Source: Sporosarcina sp. P13
GTDB lineage: Bacteria > Bacillota > Bacilli > Bacillales_A > Planococcaceae
Assembly: GCF_002743055.1 (NCBI RefSeq)
Contig: NZ_PDYM01000002.1
Span: forward strand, 1-64,000
Length of the DNA: 64,000 nt
Direction of reading: 5' to 3'
Position 1 is the first letter of the stretch. The number at the start of each line of letters is the position of its first letter. Made by a program: the position numbers and the translations under genes. The notes beneath the pieces were generated by a model. The model searched no databases. It worked only from the letters and a program-made list of their open reading frames with translations, and was not told the DNA's origin. This document shows positions 27,632-35,134 of the stretch, piece by piece.

Positions 27632-28732
27632 TTATGATCTTTTATAGAAAGGTGTGCCAATTACTTTGGCTTTTAAACGTTTCGAACGAATTTCTACTTC
27701 CACTTCTGTACCAAGCTCTGTCAACTCTGTAGTAAGTAGCGCAAAACCGATATTCTTCTTTAATGTAGGAGATTGCGTTCCTGTCGTCACTTCTCCAACT
27801 TCTGCCTCGCCGGAATAGATTTTGTAACCTGTTCGTGGAATCCCTTTATCAATCATTTCAAGACCAACTAATTTACGTTTCAACCCTTGTTCTTTTTGCC
27901 GCTTCAATGCTTCCTTACCGATAAAGTCTTGTTCTTTGTTTAACTTCACAACGAATCCAAGACCTGCTTCTAAAGGAGAAATCGTAGCTGACAATTCTTG
28001 ACCATATAACGGCAATCCCGCTTCAAAACGCAATGTGTCACGCGCACCAAGTCCTGCCGGCACCACACCTTCCGCTTCCCCAGCTTGCAAAATCTTCGGA
28101 AATAACGTTTGAATCGCTGCTGGAGAACCATAGATTTCAAAGCCGTTCTCGCCTGTATAGCCAGTACGTGAAACGAGGACATCTTCCCCGCCCACATGCA
28201 CATTTTCTTTAAAACGGAAGAACTTGATCTTATCTAGTGGCTCATCCGTTAATTTTTGCAGTATGTCTTGCGCTAAGGGACCTTGCAGTGCAAGTAATGC
28301 ATAATCAGCTGATTGGTTTTCAATAACGACGTTTTCTGTCTGTTGCTTTTTCATCCAGGTAACATCTTTATCGATATTGGATGCATTAACAACTAATAAA
28401 TAGCGGTCTTCTGCTAGTTTATAAATTAGGAAATCGTCAATTGTACCGCCATCCTCATTACACATCACGGTATATTGCGCTTGACCGATCTGTAGCTTCG
28501 ATACATCATTGGTCACTAGCTTCTGCAAGTATTCAAGCGACCCACTACCTGTAACAAGAACTTCGCCCATATGGGACACATCGAAAAGACCTGCTTTCGT
28601 ACGGACTGCTTCATGCTCTGCTTTAATGCTTGAAAACTGCACAGGCAATTCCCAGCCGCCAAAGTCGATCGTCTTCCCTCCATACTCTTTGTAACTCTCA
28701 AATAAGGGCGTACGCAATAGTTGATTTGTCAA
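27632..28732 (-). CDS. gcvT: Aminomethyltransferase (glycine cleavage T protein)
   Basis: A 366-residue T protein that moves the methylene group from aminomethylated H-protein to tetrahydrofolate and releases ammonia. Conserved parts are [10 protein letters not shown] (about residue 46-55), [16 protein letters not shown] (about 82-97), and [13 protein letters not shown] (about 190-202). Length is typical. It is the first gene of the operon, and a tandem glycine riboswitch with terminator lies directly before it. Confidence 0.95.
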   Translation of the reverse strand: MTNQLLRTPLFESYKEYGGKTIDFGGWELPVQFSSIKAEHEAVRTKAGLFDVSHMGEVLVTGSGSLEYLQKLVTNDVSKLQIGQAQYTVMCNEDGGTIDDFLIYKLAEDRYLLVVNASNIDKDVTWMKKQQTENVVIENQSADYALLALQGPLAQDILQKLTDEPLDKIKFFRFKENVHVGGEDVLVSRTGYTGENGFEIYGSPAAIQTLFPKILQAGEAEGVVPAGLGARDTLRFEAGLPLYGQELSATISPLEAGLGFVVKLNKEQDFIGKEALKRQKEQGLKRKLVGLEMIDKGIPRTGYKIYSGEAEVGEVTTGTQSPTLKKNIGFALLTTELTELGTEVEVEIRSKRLKAKVIGTPFYKRS

Positions 28733-28781
28733 ACTGCTTCCTCCTTTATCATCTGATCTTATAGATCAGTCTGTAGTACAA

Positions 28782-28824
28782 AAAAGGACAGAGGTCTCCT
28801 ATAGTAAGAGACCCCTGTCCTTTT
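28782..28824 (-). terminator. Riboswitch terminator hairpin
   Basis: AAAAGGACAGAGGTCTCC pairs with GGAGACCCCTGTCCTTTT-type complement (one mismatch) around a loop of about seven bases. On the minus strand a T-run follows (28784-28779). It is the switchable part of the glycine riboswitch. Confidence 0.88.
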
Positions 28825-28980
28825 GCCTGAAAGCTTTACAGTTTCCATACTTTCTTCGGCCGCCGATTCAATCGGCACTCTCCAGAGATGCGTCATGTAT
28901 GCGTTTTGTTACCTGAGAGATTCATAACATTCGTTACTTGCTCCTTCGGCGGCGCCTAATGCGCGCTCTCCCCATACAAT
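28782..28980 (-). ncRNA. Tandem glycine riboswitch controlling gcvT-gcvPA-gcvPB
   Basis: The minus strand carries two glycine aptamers in tandem. The first, from about 28972, has GGGAGAG, GCCGCCGAAGGAGCAA and AATCTCTCAGG. The second, from about 28885, has TGGAGAGTG, GGCCGAAG and the closing CTTTCAGGC. An expression platform with a terminator follows (28824-28782). In Bacilli, glycine binding relieves termination and turns on the cleavage operon; that is established for the class. Confidence 0.92.
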
Positions 28981-29064
28981 CATTCGCATTATTTAATTAA
29001 TTTTTTCTTCCCTGATATCTTAACATTTCATAGAAGTAAGCGCAATCTATTTCTAATAAAGGAA

Positions 29065-29110
29065 ATAAGACGAATGATAAGATGTGAAACCATCAAATCA
29101 TTCGTCTTAT
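29065..29110 (-). terminator. Terminator after aroK
   Basis: ATAAGACGAATGAT pairs perfectly with ATCATTCGTCTTAT around 17 bases, and the minus-strand sequence after it is TTTCCTTTATT. It ends the comG-aroK unit just before the gcv riboswitch. Confidence 0.7.
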
Positions 29111-29119
29111 GAAGTACCT

Positions 29120-29626
29120 TTACTGATATCTTTCAATTTGAAAAATAATATACTCAGCAATATCCGTCAGTGACTTGCCCGATGTTTCTACCGTAAAGTG
29201 ACATGCCTGTATATACTTTGGTTTACGTTTTCTATACAGTGTTTCCAATTCTTTACGTGAAGACTGCTGCACGATTGGGCGATTGACATCAGTCGAGATT
29301 CTTCTCCAAATATCACGGAACGACGCATTTAAGAAAAATACAATCCCTGTTTCTCGCATGAGTTGGATATTTTCTTCTTTCACCGCCACACCGCCACCTG
29401 TCGCAACGATACAATACTCTTCTGGAAACGACCGCAAAAATTCCGTTTCTAATTGGCGGAAGTACGGTTCTCCATGCTTCTCAAAAATTTCAGGAATCGT
29501 CAATTGCATTTGTTCTGAAATTTCATGATCCATATCATAGAAAGGTATATCCGTTAGCGTATGCAGTCGTTTACCGATCGCACTTTTCCCACACCCCATA
29601 AATCCTACTAAGTAAATCCTTTTCAT
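29120..29626 (-). CDS. aroK: Shikimate kinase
   Basis: A 168-residue kinase that phosphorylates shikimate with ATP in the aromatic amino-acid pathway. The P-loop GFMGCGKSAIGK has K14. The shikimate-binding DMDHEISE is at about 32-39, FRQLETEFL at about 57-65, GGG at 77-79, and the lid Arg-Pro in NRPIV. ATG 29626 is preferred over TTG 29632. It overlaps or abuts the comGG stop, so it is probably transcribed with the comG genes, which is usual for this neighbourhood. Confidence 0.92.
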   Translation of the reverse strand: MKRIYLVGFMGCGKSAIGKRLHTLTDIPFYDMDHEISEQMQLTIPEIFEKHGEPYFRQLETEFLRSFPEEYCIVATGGGVAVKEENIQLMRETGIVFFLNASFRDIWRRISTDVNRPIVQQSSRKELETLYRKRKPKYIQACHFTVETSGKSLTDIAEYIIFQIERYQ

Positions 29627-29628
29627 AG

Positions 29629-29814
29629 TCAACCATCCCGTTTCATTAATTTGACCGCTTGTTGTGTGTAATATGTTTCTAGCGAGTCATATATCCCGTA
29701 TAACCTATCATGCCATGAAACGAGGGAGAAAAGAAAGAGACTTACGAAAAAAAGTAGAACAATGGCGAAAATAAATGATCCTCCCTTCTCATTACATAGA
29801 TATTCCAATCGCAA
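29629..29814 (-). CDS. comGG: ComGG-like minor pilin, short form
   Basis: A 61-residue protein at the comGG position. It keeps the N-terminal NEKGGSFIFAIVLLFFVSL hydrophobic helix and the start of the helical tail (YDSLETYYTQQAVKLM), but ComGG is normally about 110-125 residues. The C-terminal globular part is missing, so it may be truncated. The start codon is a TTG upstream of LEYLCNEKGG and overlaps comGF by about 20 bases. It would be a minor pilin of the competence pseudopilus. Confidence 0.65.
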   Translation of the reverse strand: MRLEYLCNEKGGSFIFAIVLLFFVSLFLFSLVSWHDRLYGIYDSLETYYTQQAVKLMKRDG

Positions 29815-30223
29815 ACGTCCCTTCTTTTTTTATTCCATTATTTTTTGTAACAGAGATCTTTAAACGATTGCCATCTACCGTAAAGCTAGCAGACTGTAAA
29901 TCCACTAATAACGGCACATGACCTTCTCCGTTTACTAACTTACGGATCATTTGCTGGTATACTTGAAGTGTAATTCGACCCCTGTCGGTGTGAAAGGTGA
30001 AACTAGTAGTTTTAGGTTGTTCTATTACGTGGACTTCTTCCAATAATTCTTGAACTTCTAGGGAGAAAACTTCCCATTCGCTAAGAAAATCATTTTGATA
30101 GCTCGACTCAACCGGTGCTTTCCAATAAAAAAATAATAGGGTGAGTTGTATAACAATAGTAAATATAAGTAGATGAATCATACTTTCGAATAACGAAAAT
30201 CCGTTTTCATCGATTCTTTTCAT
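29792..30223 (-). CDS. comGF: Competence minor pilin ComGF
   Basis: A 143-residue protein with a prepilin-like N-terminus ENGFSLFESMIHLLIFTIV and a C-terminal domain matching ComGF, with the QVYQQMIRKLVNGEGHVPLL segment. ATG 30223 overlaps the comGE stop (ATGA). ComGF is a minor part of the transformation pseudopilus. It follows comGE and overlaps comGG, the canonical order. Confidence 0.82.
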   Translation of the reverse strand: MKRIDENGFSLFESMIHLLIFTIVIQLTLLFFYWKAPVESSYQNDFLSEWEVFSLEVQELLEEVHVIEQPKTTSFTFHTDRGRITLQVYQQMIRKLVNGEGHVPLLVDLQSASFTVDGNRLKISVTKNNGIKKEGTFAIGISM

Positions 30224-30519
30224 ACGCTCACACAATGGTTACTAGCCCCTCGTAAGTTTTCATATAGTACACAAATTTCTTCTTCATTTACTGTCCAATG
30301 ATAATCCAAATCTTCATGTGTGCGCACGCCAGTCGTTTGACCACTTGCACGATAGTAGATTGCTGCTTGATAACTAGTTTGGGCTGCTATCATCGCATGT
30401 TTTTTTGCTACTACAGAAGTCGTCAACTTCATTGCCATTGGTAAGAGGGAGCTAAAAATAACCATGATGATGGCTAAAGATAGCATAGCTTCAGGCCACG
30501 ATTGCCCTTTTTCATTCAT
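30220..30519 (-). CDS. comGE: Competence minor pilin ComGE
   Basis: A 99-residue pseudopilin-like protein with NEKGQSWPEAMLSLAIIMV at the N-terminus. The usual GFTLxE cleavage motif is replaced by GQSWPEA; the Glu at +5 is kept. It overlaps comGD by eight bases and comGF by four. Identification rests on position and N-terminal helix. Confidence 0.75.
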   Translation of the reverse strand: MNEKGQSWPEAMLSLAIIMVIFSSLLPMAMKLTTSVVAKKHAMIAAQTSYQAAIYYRASGQTTGVRTHEDLDYHWTVNEEEICVLYENLRGASNHCVSV

Positions 30520-30973
30520 TGATTATCATCCTACCCCTTTCAAATTGAAAACTAATTTTTTTATTTCCTATTGTTTGTGTAACAAATGTCATAGTTCCTG
30601 TTGGCGATAAATTACCATTGGGCATAAAATATAATTCCTTTAGCTTCGTGGACTCAGCCCTTCTCATACCAGTAGGAAATTGACCTTCTAATATAACAGT
30701 TTTGTCTTCTTTTGCAGACCGATAAAATACCCCATTGCCGGAAAATGTTATTAGCATAGGCTCATTATGTGTTATAGCATATAATTGCGTTTCATGAACG
30801 AATGTCATAAATACTTTCAATGCATCCTCTTCTGATATTTTCTGCAAGCGCTTTTCACTGAATGGAAGAATGACACCGGTCAGAATGACGATAATGGATA
30901 ATACCAATAGTAATTCCAAAAAAGTGAATCCATGTTCTTTTCTCCAGTGCAATTTAACCGCCCGTTTGAACAA
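30512..30973 (-). CDS. comGD: Competence pseudopilin ComGD
   Basis: A 153-residue pseudopilin. The prepilin peptidase site is EHGFTFLELLLVLSIIVIL (cleavage after Gly, Glu at +5), followed by a globular domain ending MIINE. The start is uncertain: TTG 30973 or TTG 30952, which follows GGGCGG. It overlaps the comGC remnant by about 20 bases. It would be an accessory pilin of the transformation pilus, but with comGC broken and comGA/comGB absent upstream it is probably not functional here. Confidence 0.85.
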   Translation of the reverse strand: MFKRAVKLHWRKEHGFTFLELLLVLSIIVILTGVILPFSEKRLQKISEEDALKVFMTFVHETQLYAITHNEPMLITFSGNGVFYRSAKEDKTVILEGQFPTGMRRAESTKLKELYFMPNGNLSPTGTMTFVTQTIGNKKISFQFERGRMIINE

Positions 30974-31229
30974 CAGTCACCTTTCCTTCCGCATCAATCG
31001 CTATCGCACTTCCATCTGGACAAGAAGGTTCTGCTGGTAAATAGCCACCCGCTGTTAGTTCGGGAATCGTAGGAATATTTTTCATATCCATTTTATATGC
31101 TTGTATTTGCCCATTCACCATATTTACGTATGCTTCACACCCTTTTTCATCTATTGATTTGGAATGCTTTGTAACGTTAGGAATCGCAATTAATATTAAG
31201 ACTGTAATGATCAGCAAAACGATCATCAT
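30954..31229 (-). pseudogene. comGC: comGC, 5'-truncated at the insertion junction
   Basis: What remains encodes 91 residues, starting MMIVLLIITVLILIAIPNV and continuing with the two cysteines (KGCEAYVN and AEPSCPDG) expected for the major pseudopilin ComGC. The leader and cleavage motif (normally KGFTLIE immediately before MMIVLL) are gone. On the minus strand the codon just before ATG 31229 is TAA, in unrelated sequence. Without the cleavage site the pilin cannot be processed. The missing 5' part, comGA and comGB are either deleted or lie beyond the right edge of the element. Confidence 0.8.
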
Positions 31230-31474
31230 TTAAAACAGCTTTTACTGTAGTTTTCAGTCCACCCAAAAGCTTGATTTAAATAGGTGTAAATCACTTTCTT
31301 TGTCTTTTTTCTTTGCTACGCTTATCTGTCCTTGTATATTTCCGTGGTTTTTATGTGAGTAGACCACTTAAAAAGACCACATAACCTAGTTTTAAAATGT
31401 GGTTTCCTAAAAAAAGACCACATTTATTAAGAACCTTCTATATAATGTGTCGTTTCTTGATGCGTCAATAAATT
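31230..31474. other. Junction region next to truncated comGC, candidate att arm
   Basis: No gene is visible. The minus strand next to the break reads GWTENYSKSCFK then stop, without a full frame. A 13-base direct repeat AAAAAGACCACAT occurs twice (31371-31383 and about 31412-31424), with an inverted ATGTGGT between them. Such repeats are common in recombinase attachment arms, but no recombinase gene is in the window. Confidence 0.35.
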
Positions 31475-31510
31475 AAAACAGCCACCGACTCTATTGAGTG
31501 GTGGCTGTTT
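31475..31510 (-). terminator. Terminator after the DUF3006 gene
   Basis: CAGCCACC-x-ACTC pairs with GAGT-GGTGGCTG around a four-base loop. A-run and T-run flank it, so it may work in both directions. Confidence 0.85.
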
Positions 31511-31515
31511 GGGTA

Positions 31516-31749
31516 TCATTTTTTATTCTTAAGTTTTTCAAGCAAATCATTTACTTTTTCTCTTGTGATTTCAGTTTCTTCTTTCAGCACGACAATTTTA
31601 CCATCTAAATAGATTTCAACGATATCACCTTCTGTGATTGACTCGGTAATATCTGAATTCGAAATTAGTAATTGATTCACTTCGTCAGGGTATTCTAGGA
31701 ATACATACTGTCCTTCTTCCACCCTATCCAATGTATATTTCTTACTCAT
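31516..31749 (-). CDS. DUF3006 family protein
   Basis: A 77-residue acidic protein with the DUF3006 layout: LDRVEEGQYVFLEYPDE at the N-terminus, then EGDIVEIYLDGKIVVL and a Lys/Glu-rich helical tail. DUF3006 genes commonly follow genes for secreted ComEC-like metallo-beta-lactamases in Bacilli, as here, where the start overlaps the upstream stop by four bases. Function unknown; a partner role is inferred from the coupling. Confidence 0.8.
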   Translation of the reverse strand: MSKKYTLDRVEEGQYVFLEYPDEVNQLLISNSDITESITEGDIVEIYLDGKIVVLKEETEITREKVNDLLEKLKNKK

Positions 31750-32810
31750 CGCTCACACGCCCATCCGTCTTTGTCTCGGTCCATCTTGGATTGATATGCA
31801 GGGTGCCCCTTAGATACACCGTTAGGATAAACTTTGCGCAACTCTGTGCAGTTTTTGAAATTAGTTTGAGTCACAGGCTTTGTAACTGGTTTAGAAGGGA
31901 CTGGCTTTGGCTTGACTGGTGTCGGCTTTGCTACCGGTTTAGATGGTTTAGGCTTAGCAACAGGAGCAGATCCCTTGCCGCAACTATTCTCTACCGAGTG
32001 CTTTGCACCATTAGTCGTCACCGTGATATTGCAGTGAACAGGCGTTTTGTAAGTCTTCGCTCCAACATTTTTCAAACGCGCTTCAATAGCAGCATGTGGG
32101 TGTCCGTAGCTATTGTTTTCGCCATAGCTTAGGATTGCTACACTTGGCTTAACACTGCTGATAAAGGCAGCAGAACTACTCGTTTTAGATCCATGATGGC
32201 CATTTTTAAGAACTGTAGCTTTGACATCATATTTTGATCTAATATAATCCTCTGTAACAGTATCAGCGTCACCCATAAGCAAGAAGGATACTTTGTTATA
32301 AGTAATTTTCAAAACGATTGATGCAGCATTGCTGTCTTTTCCTTTTTCGTCTGCAAATAGTACACGTGTAATTAATTGTGAATCAAGTGCCAACTTGTCC
32401 AATTCCTTGGCAACTGTAAACTTGATGTTCTTTTTGTCGATTAACGTCAACAGATTATAGTACGTTTGTGACGTATGTACATAACCAGAATCGATAAAGT
32501 TTGTTACCGGAAATGCATTTAATACAGCTTCTAATCCACCAATATGGTCTGCATCTGGATGCGTCGCTACCACGTAATCCAAACGTTTAACGCCTTTTTC
32601 TTTCAAAAATGAAACGACTTTACTTCCAGCCGCCTTAGGACCGCCATCCACTAACATGTTTTTACCGTTTGGCGACTGGACTAGGATTGCATCCCCCTGT
32701 CCTACATCAATAAAATGTACTTTCATTTCTTTTGCTGCTGCGTCCGTAGAAATAGGCATCAGACTTATGGCTAGAACCATAGTCACGATGAGTGTTACTA
32801 GTTTTTTCAA
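31746..32810 (-). CDS. Secreted ComEC-like metallo-beta-lactamase with C-terminal excalibur domain
   Basis: A 354-residue exported protein. Signal peptide about residues 1-25 (cut near DAAA). The ComEC/Rec2-like MBL domain spans about 30-260, with FIDVGQGDAILV, the metal motif THPDADHIGG (about 83-92), GDAD and NGHHGSKTSSS. A Pro/Lys/Val-rich linker (repeats of KPVAKPTPVKP type) follows, then an excalibur domain with NCTELRKVYP and DRDKDGWACE, a calcium-binding fold. TTG 32810 is chosen as start because AAAGGGG lies eight bases upstream; GTG 32819 overlaps that RBS. It is likely an extracellular nuclease or phosphodiesterase. Coupled to DUF3006. Confidence 0.85.
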   Translation of the reverse strand: MKKLVTLIVTMVLAISLMPISTDAAAKEMKVHFIDVGQGDAILVQSPNGKNMLVDGGPKAAGSKVVSFLKEKGVKRLDYVVATHPDADHIGGLEAVLNAFPVTNFIDSGYVHTSQTYYNLLTLIDKKNIKFTVAKELDKLALDSQLITRVLFADEKGKDSNAASIVLKITYNKVSFLLMGDADTVTEDYIRSKYDVKATVLKNGHHGSKTSSSAAFISSVKPSVAILSYGENNSYGHPHAAIEARLKNVGAKTYKTPVHCNITVTTNGAKHSVENSCGKGSAPVAKPKPSKPVAKPTPVKPKPVPSKPVTKPVTQTNFKNCTELRKVYPNGVSKGHPAYQSKMDRDKDGWACER

Positions 32811-32919
32811 TTTATGCACCCCTTTTGTAATATATTATTTATCATAATCTGTCAGGTGTACGTTGTCTAGATATATTTTCCAATACTAGGCGCACCTGTC
32901 AGTATACAATACACAAAAA

Positions 32920-32954
32920 TACAGCCACCTTCTATAAGAGAGAAATGGCTGTTT
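32920..32954 (-). terminator. Terminator after the gene at 32959-33252
   Basis: CAGCCA (32922-32927) pairs with TGGCTG (32946-32951). A-run on the left and T-run on the right flank a loop of 18 bases, some of which can extend the stem. Confidence 0.6.
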
Positions 32955-32958
32955 AATT

Positions 32959-33252
32959 TCAATGCAATTTAGTCCTAACGCCGATCGATGCAACCATAAA
33001 ATCAAGTGCAGACATTTGTGGTAAATCATTTACAAAAGACCACGCTTGTTTAGGGTCGATAAAAGCAAACGACTGAATGCCATGTTTCACTTCTCCTGCG
33101 ACACATAGATAAAGATATACACACGATAAACCATCTTTTTTGCCATCCATATTATCCCCGGTCACTAAAATCATCACCGCATCATTTGTTGGGCTAAAAA
33201 ATGTCGTTAGAAATTCAGTCCCATCCAATTCCATTTGTTCTTCGTAATTCAC
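32959..33252 (-). CDS. Hypothetical protein
   Basis: A 97-residue soluble protein beginning NYEEQMELDGTEFLTTFF. It starts with GTG 33252, four bases after GGGGGAGG. No motif recognised. It lies downstream of the broken YolD-like/WYL-like pair in the same direction. A short open stretch (about 33422-33315, reading LLEDPFGIDRISVAVIIAVQ) between them is protein-like but has no clear RBS. Confidence 0.5.
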   Translation of the reverse strand: MNYEEQMELDGTEFLTTFFSPTNDAVMILVTGDNMDGKKDGLSCVYLYLCVAGEVKHGIQSFAFIDPKQAWSFVNDLPQMSALDFMVASIGVRTKLH

Positions 33253-33431
33253 TATACCTCCCCCTTTAATAGTCAATTCGACATGGGGAAGGAATATCCT
33301 TCAAATTATCTAAGTAATATGTATTTTAATTCGATGCATTGCACAGCAATAATTACAGCGACCGAAATCCGGTCAATGCCAAATGGATCTTCTAATAATA
33401 TGGCTTTTGACTGCACGTTAATCTCTCGTAT

Positions 33432-33665
33432 CTATCCTTGATGATAGATAACCTTGCCATCCTGCCATGTTTGGATCTCCGCTTCGCATTGTCGCAAGTA
33501 AGCCATTTCCAGCGTTTCCTGAATGTTATCCCAATCAAACTGGTCCAGTTGTGATTGCATTATGTAGTCGTCTTCCGCTCGCCATTCGCGGAGTCGTTCC
33601 AGGTGCTCAGGCAGGAAGAGAGACGTCCATTAGATATTGCCACGATCTTTGTTATTTTCCATCAT
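33432..33665 (-). pseudogene. YolD-like protein gene with one premature stop
   Basis: The frame from ATG 33665 reads MMENNKDRGNI, then TAA (33632-33630), then WTSLFLPEHLERLREW and on to TWQDGKVIYHQG-stop at 33432. The intact product would be 77 residues. The RGNIKWTSLMLPEH-type motif is the hallmark of YolD-like proteins, and the stop replaces the expected Lys codon (AAA to TAA). YolD-like genes usually accompany Y-family polymerase (UvrX) genes of phages and mobile elements; none is left here. It overlaps the WYL-like gene by ATGA. Confidence 0.7.
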
Positions 33666-33946
33666 ACGATTACCTTTTCTCTGTGTAGTACAGGAAGGGC
33701 TGCTAATACATTGTCGATAAGGAAAGTTCGTTTAGATTTTCGTAGGAAGCATTATGCTACAAAGGTTTCCTTATGCATATGTAGAACCTTTACTTTTCGC
33801 TTGCTGATGGATCTATCCTTGGCCATGTACATGATTTCTAGCGTTTCACCATATCTTCCCGACTTTTCTAATGTTTTGCGTACGTTCGTTTGTGAAGTGA
33901 AAAATAACAATATGTTAATGATAAGTAGTGAACCATACAAAAACAT
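33662..33946 (-). pseudogene. Small WYL-like domain gene with one premature stop
   Basis: The frame from ATG 33946 encodes an N-terminal hydrophobic helix (MFLYGSLLIINILLFF) and a small WYL-like segment (LEIMYMAKDRSISKRKVKVL). TAA at 33754-33752 follows FVA, after which the frame continues CFLRKSKRTFLIDNVLAAL to a stop at 33662. The pattern matches small WYL-domain proteins that accompany YolD-like genes. The stop lies where an aromatic residue is expected. It is coupled to the YolD-like gene by overlapping ATGA. Confidence 0.55.
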
Positions 33947-33988
33947 CTATCTATTTCCTTCGTACTAAATTATGTAATACAGATTTAA

Positions 33989-34129
33989 AATCAAGCATGG
34001 GTAACTGTTGCGCCTATCGGTTCGTATAAACGAGGTAGCAACTACAACATATATGTAAAAGACGTAATCTCAAAATCAGGAAAAGTCTTAAACGAAAATA
34101 TGAAGATGAAGTTTTCAACTATGAAATAA
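33989..34129 (+). pseudogene. C-terminal fragment of an SbsA/Big_5 Ig-like surface protein
   Basis: Plus-strand codons give WVTVAPIGSYKRGSNYNIYV then KDVISKSGKVLNENMKMKFS and a stop at 34129. This is the closing part of a bacterial Ig-like (SbsA/Big_5) domain such as those in S-layer proteins: P-x-G-x-Y, Y-x-x-Y-[IV] and a final hydrophobic beta strand. Only about 46 codons are left, with a TAA just before. It is host-type sequence directly beside the lysis end of the prophage. Confidence 0.6.
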
Positions 34130-34131
34130 AA

Positions 34132-34165
34132 AAAGCGACTAGTCCAGATCGGATAGAGTCGCTTT
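34132..34165. terminator. Terminator at the lysis end of the prophage
   Basis: AAAGCGACT pairs with AGTCGCTTT around about 16 bases. A-run and T-run lie on opposite sides, so it can end both the surface-protein fragment and the leftward phage late transcript. Confidence 0.8.
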
Positions 34166-34229
34166 AACTTTACATTGGCCACTTTCCAAAGCCCTGCATA
34201 TCAAAGTTTGCATTATGGCCAACTGCATC

Positions 34230-35018
34230 TTATTTAAACTCTTTGATTCCAGCACCCATCAATAGAGCAACTAAATCACCGTTAGCGGCTGATCCGTCTG
34301 CTTGCTTACCAATCCACGCCGAAGAATAGCCGCGTTCTGATGCCGCCTTCGTTGCAATCTCCTGCTGTAATTTGCTACCTAGAAAAGTCTCCACTTCTTT
34401 ACGTAATGTACCAGATGTGAATTCTAGCTCGATCGTAAGCTTATCTGGCGTTGGTTTAGGTTTATTAGGAACTGCTGCTACAACTTTTCTACCTCCAGTG
34501 TAATTAATTATTCCTTGCGCTGTCAGTAATGCCAACTTTTCGACTTCACTAATCAAGATAGTTTCATCGTTGTAATTCGAAATAAACGCATACTCTACGA
34601 GAACAGCCGGCATATGTGTTAAGCGCAACACCGCGAAGTTTGCTCTCTTTTTACCACGATCACGAATACCGATTTGATTAGCAATTGAACTGTGTACAGC
34701 GTTCTGTAGTTTTGTTGTAGCGGCGCTAATACTACCGTTATAGACGAACGTCTCGAAACCTGTTGCTGATGCTGTAGCCGAGTTGTCGTGTAAGCTGAAA
34801 AAGTAATCGCCTCCCCAAGCATTAGCTAGTCTCGCACGCTCTCCTAACGAAATAAATTCATCAGTTGAACGTGATAGTCTCACTTCATGCCCATAACCTT
34901 CTAGAATCGTCTTCAGTCGTAAAGCTACTTTTAGAACATTGTCTTTCTCTCTGGAGCGTATTCCTACTGCACCTGGATCGTGACCACCGTGACCTGGATC
35001 AATAAAAATCTTACTCAT
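34230..35018 (-). CDS. Phage endolysin, N-acetylmuramoyl-L-alanine amidase (Amidase_3)
   Basis: A 262-residue lysin. The zinc amidase domain has IFIDPGHGGHDPGAVG (H10), an acidic ligand around REKDN (E24), FFSLHDNSA (second His, about 77) and the catalytic Glu in LVEYAFISN (about 141). It cuts the bond between MurNAc and L-Ala. The C-terminal 60 residues (after PNKPKPTPDK) form a likely wall-binding part. ATG 35018 follows GAGGTG. It overlaps the upstream 40-residue zinc protein gene and forms the lysis cassette with the holin. Confidence 0.92.
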   Translation of the reverse strand: MSKIFIDPGHGGHDPGAVGIRSREKDNVLKVALRLKTILEGYGHEVRLSRSTDEFISLGERARLANAWGGDYFFSLHDNSATASATGFETFVYNGSISAATTKLQNAVHSSIANQIGIRDRGKKRANFAVLRLTHMPAVLVEYAFISNYNDETILISEVEKLALLTAQGIINYTGGRKVVAAVPNKPKPTPDKLTIELEFTSGTLRKEVETFLGSKLQQEIATKAASERGYSSAWIGKQADGSAANGDLVALLMGAGIKEFK

Positions 35019-35133
35019 CGCCAAACACCTCATTTTCTGGATTCTGATAACATTCCTCGCACATCATTTCACCATTGAATTGATCCAGTACTTCGATTTC
35101 TTTTCCGCACACTACACATTCTGATTTATTCAT
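35011..35133 (-). CDS. Small zinc-ribbon-like protein in the lysis cassette
   Basis: A 40-residue protein with two CxxC pairs (CVVCGKE near residue 6 and CEEC near residue 26), likely a zinc knuckle. It starts at ATG 35133, after GAAAGGG, directly after the holin stop, and its stop overlaps the amidase start. Such mini zinc proteins recur in Bacillales phage lysis modules, but the function is unknown. Confidence 0.6.
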   Translation of the reverse strand: MNKSECVVCGKEIEVLDQFNGEMMCEECYQNPENEVFGDE

Positions 35134-35134
35134 A

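Noticed and set aside
31371-31424. CRISPR-like repeat pair (AAAAAGACCACAT twice)
   Set aside because: Only two short A-rich copies, no regular spacer and no cas genes.
33432-33946. Stop-codon (TAA) reassignment or recoding in the WYL/YolD pair
   Set aside because: Hundreds of neighbouring genes' TAA codons act as normal stops, and other nearby genes are also decayed; nonsense mutation is simpler.
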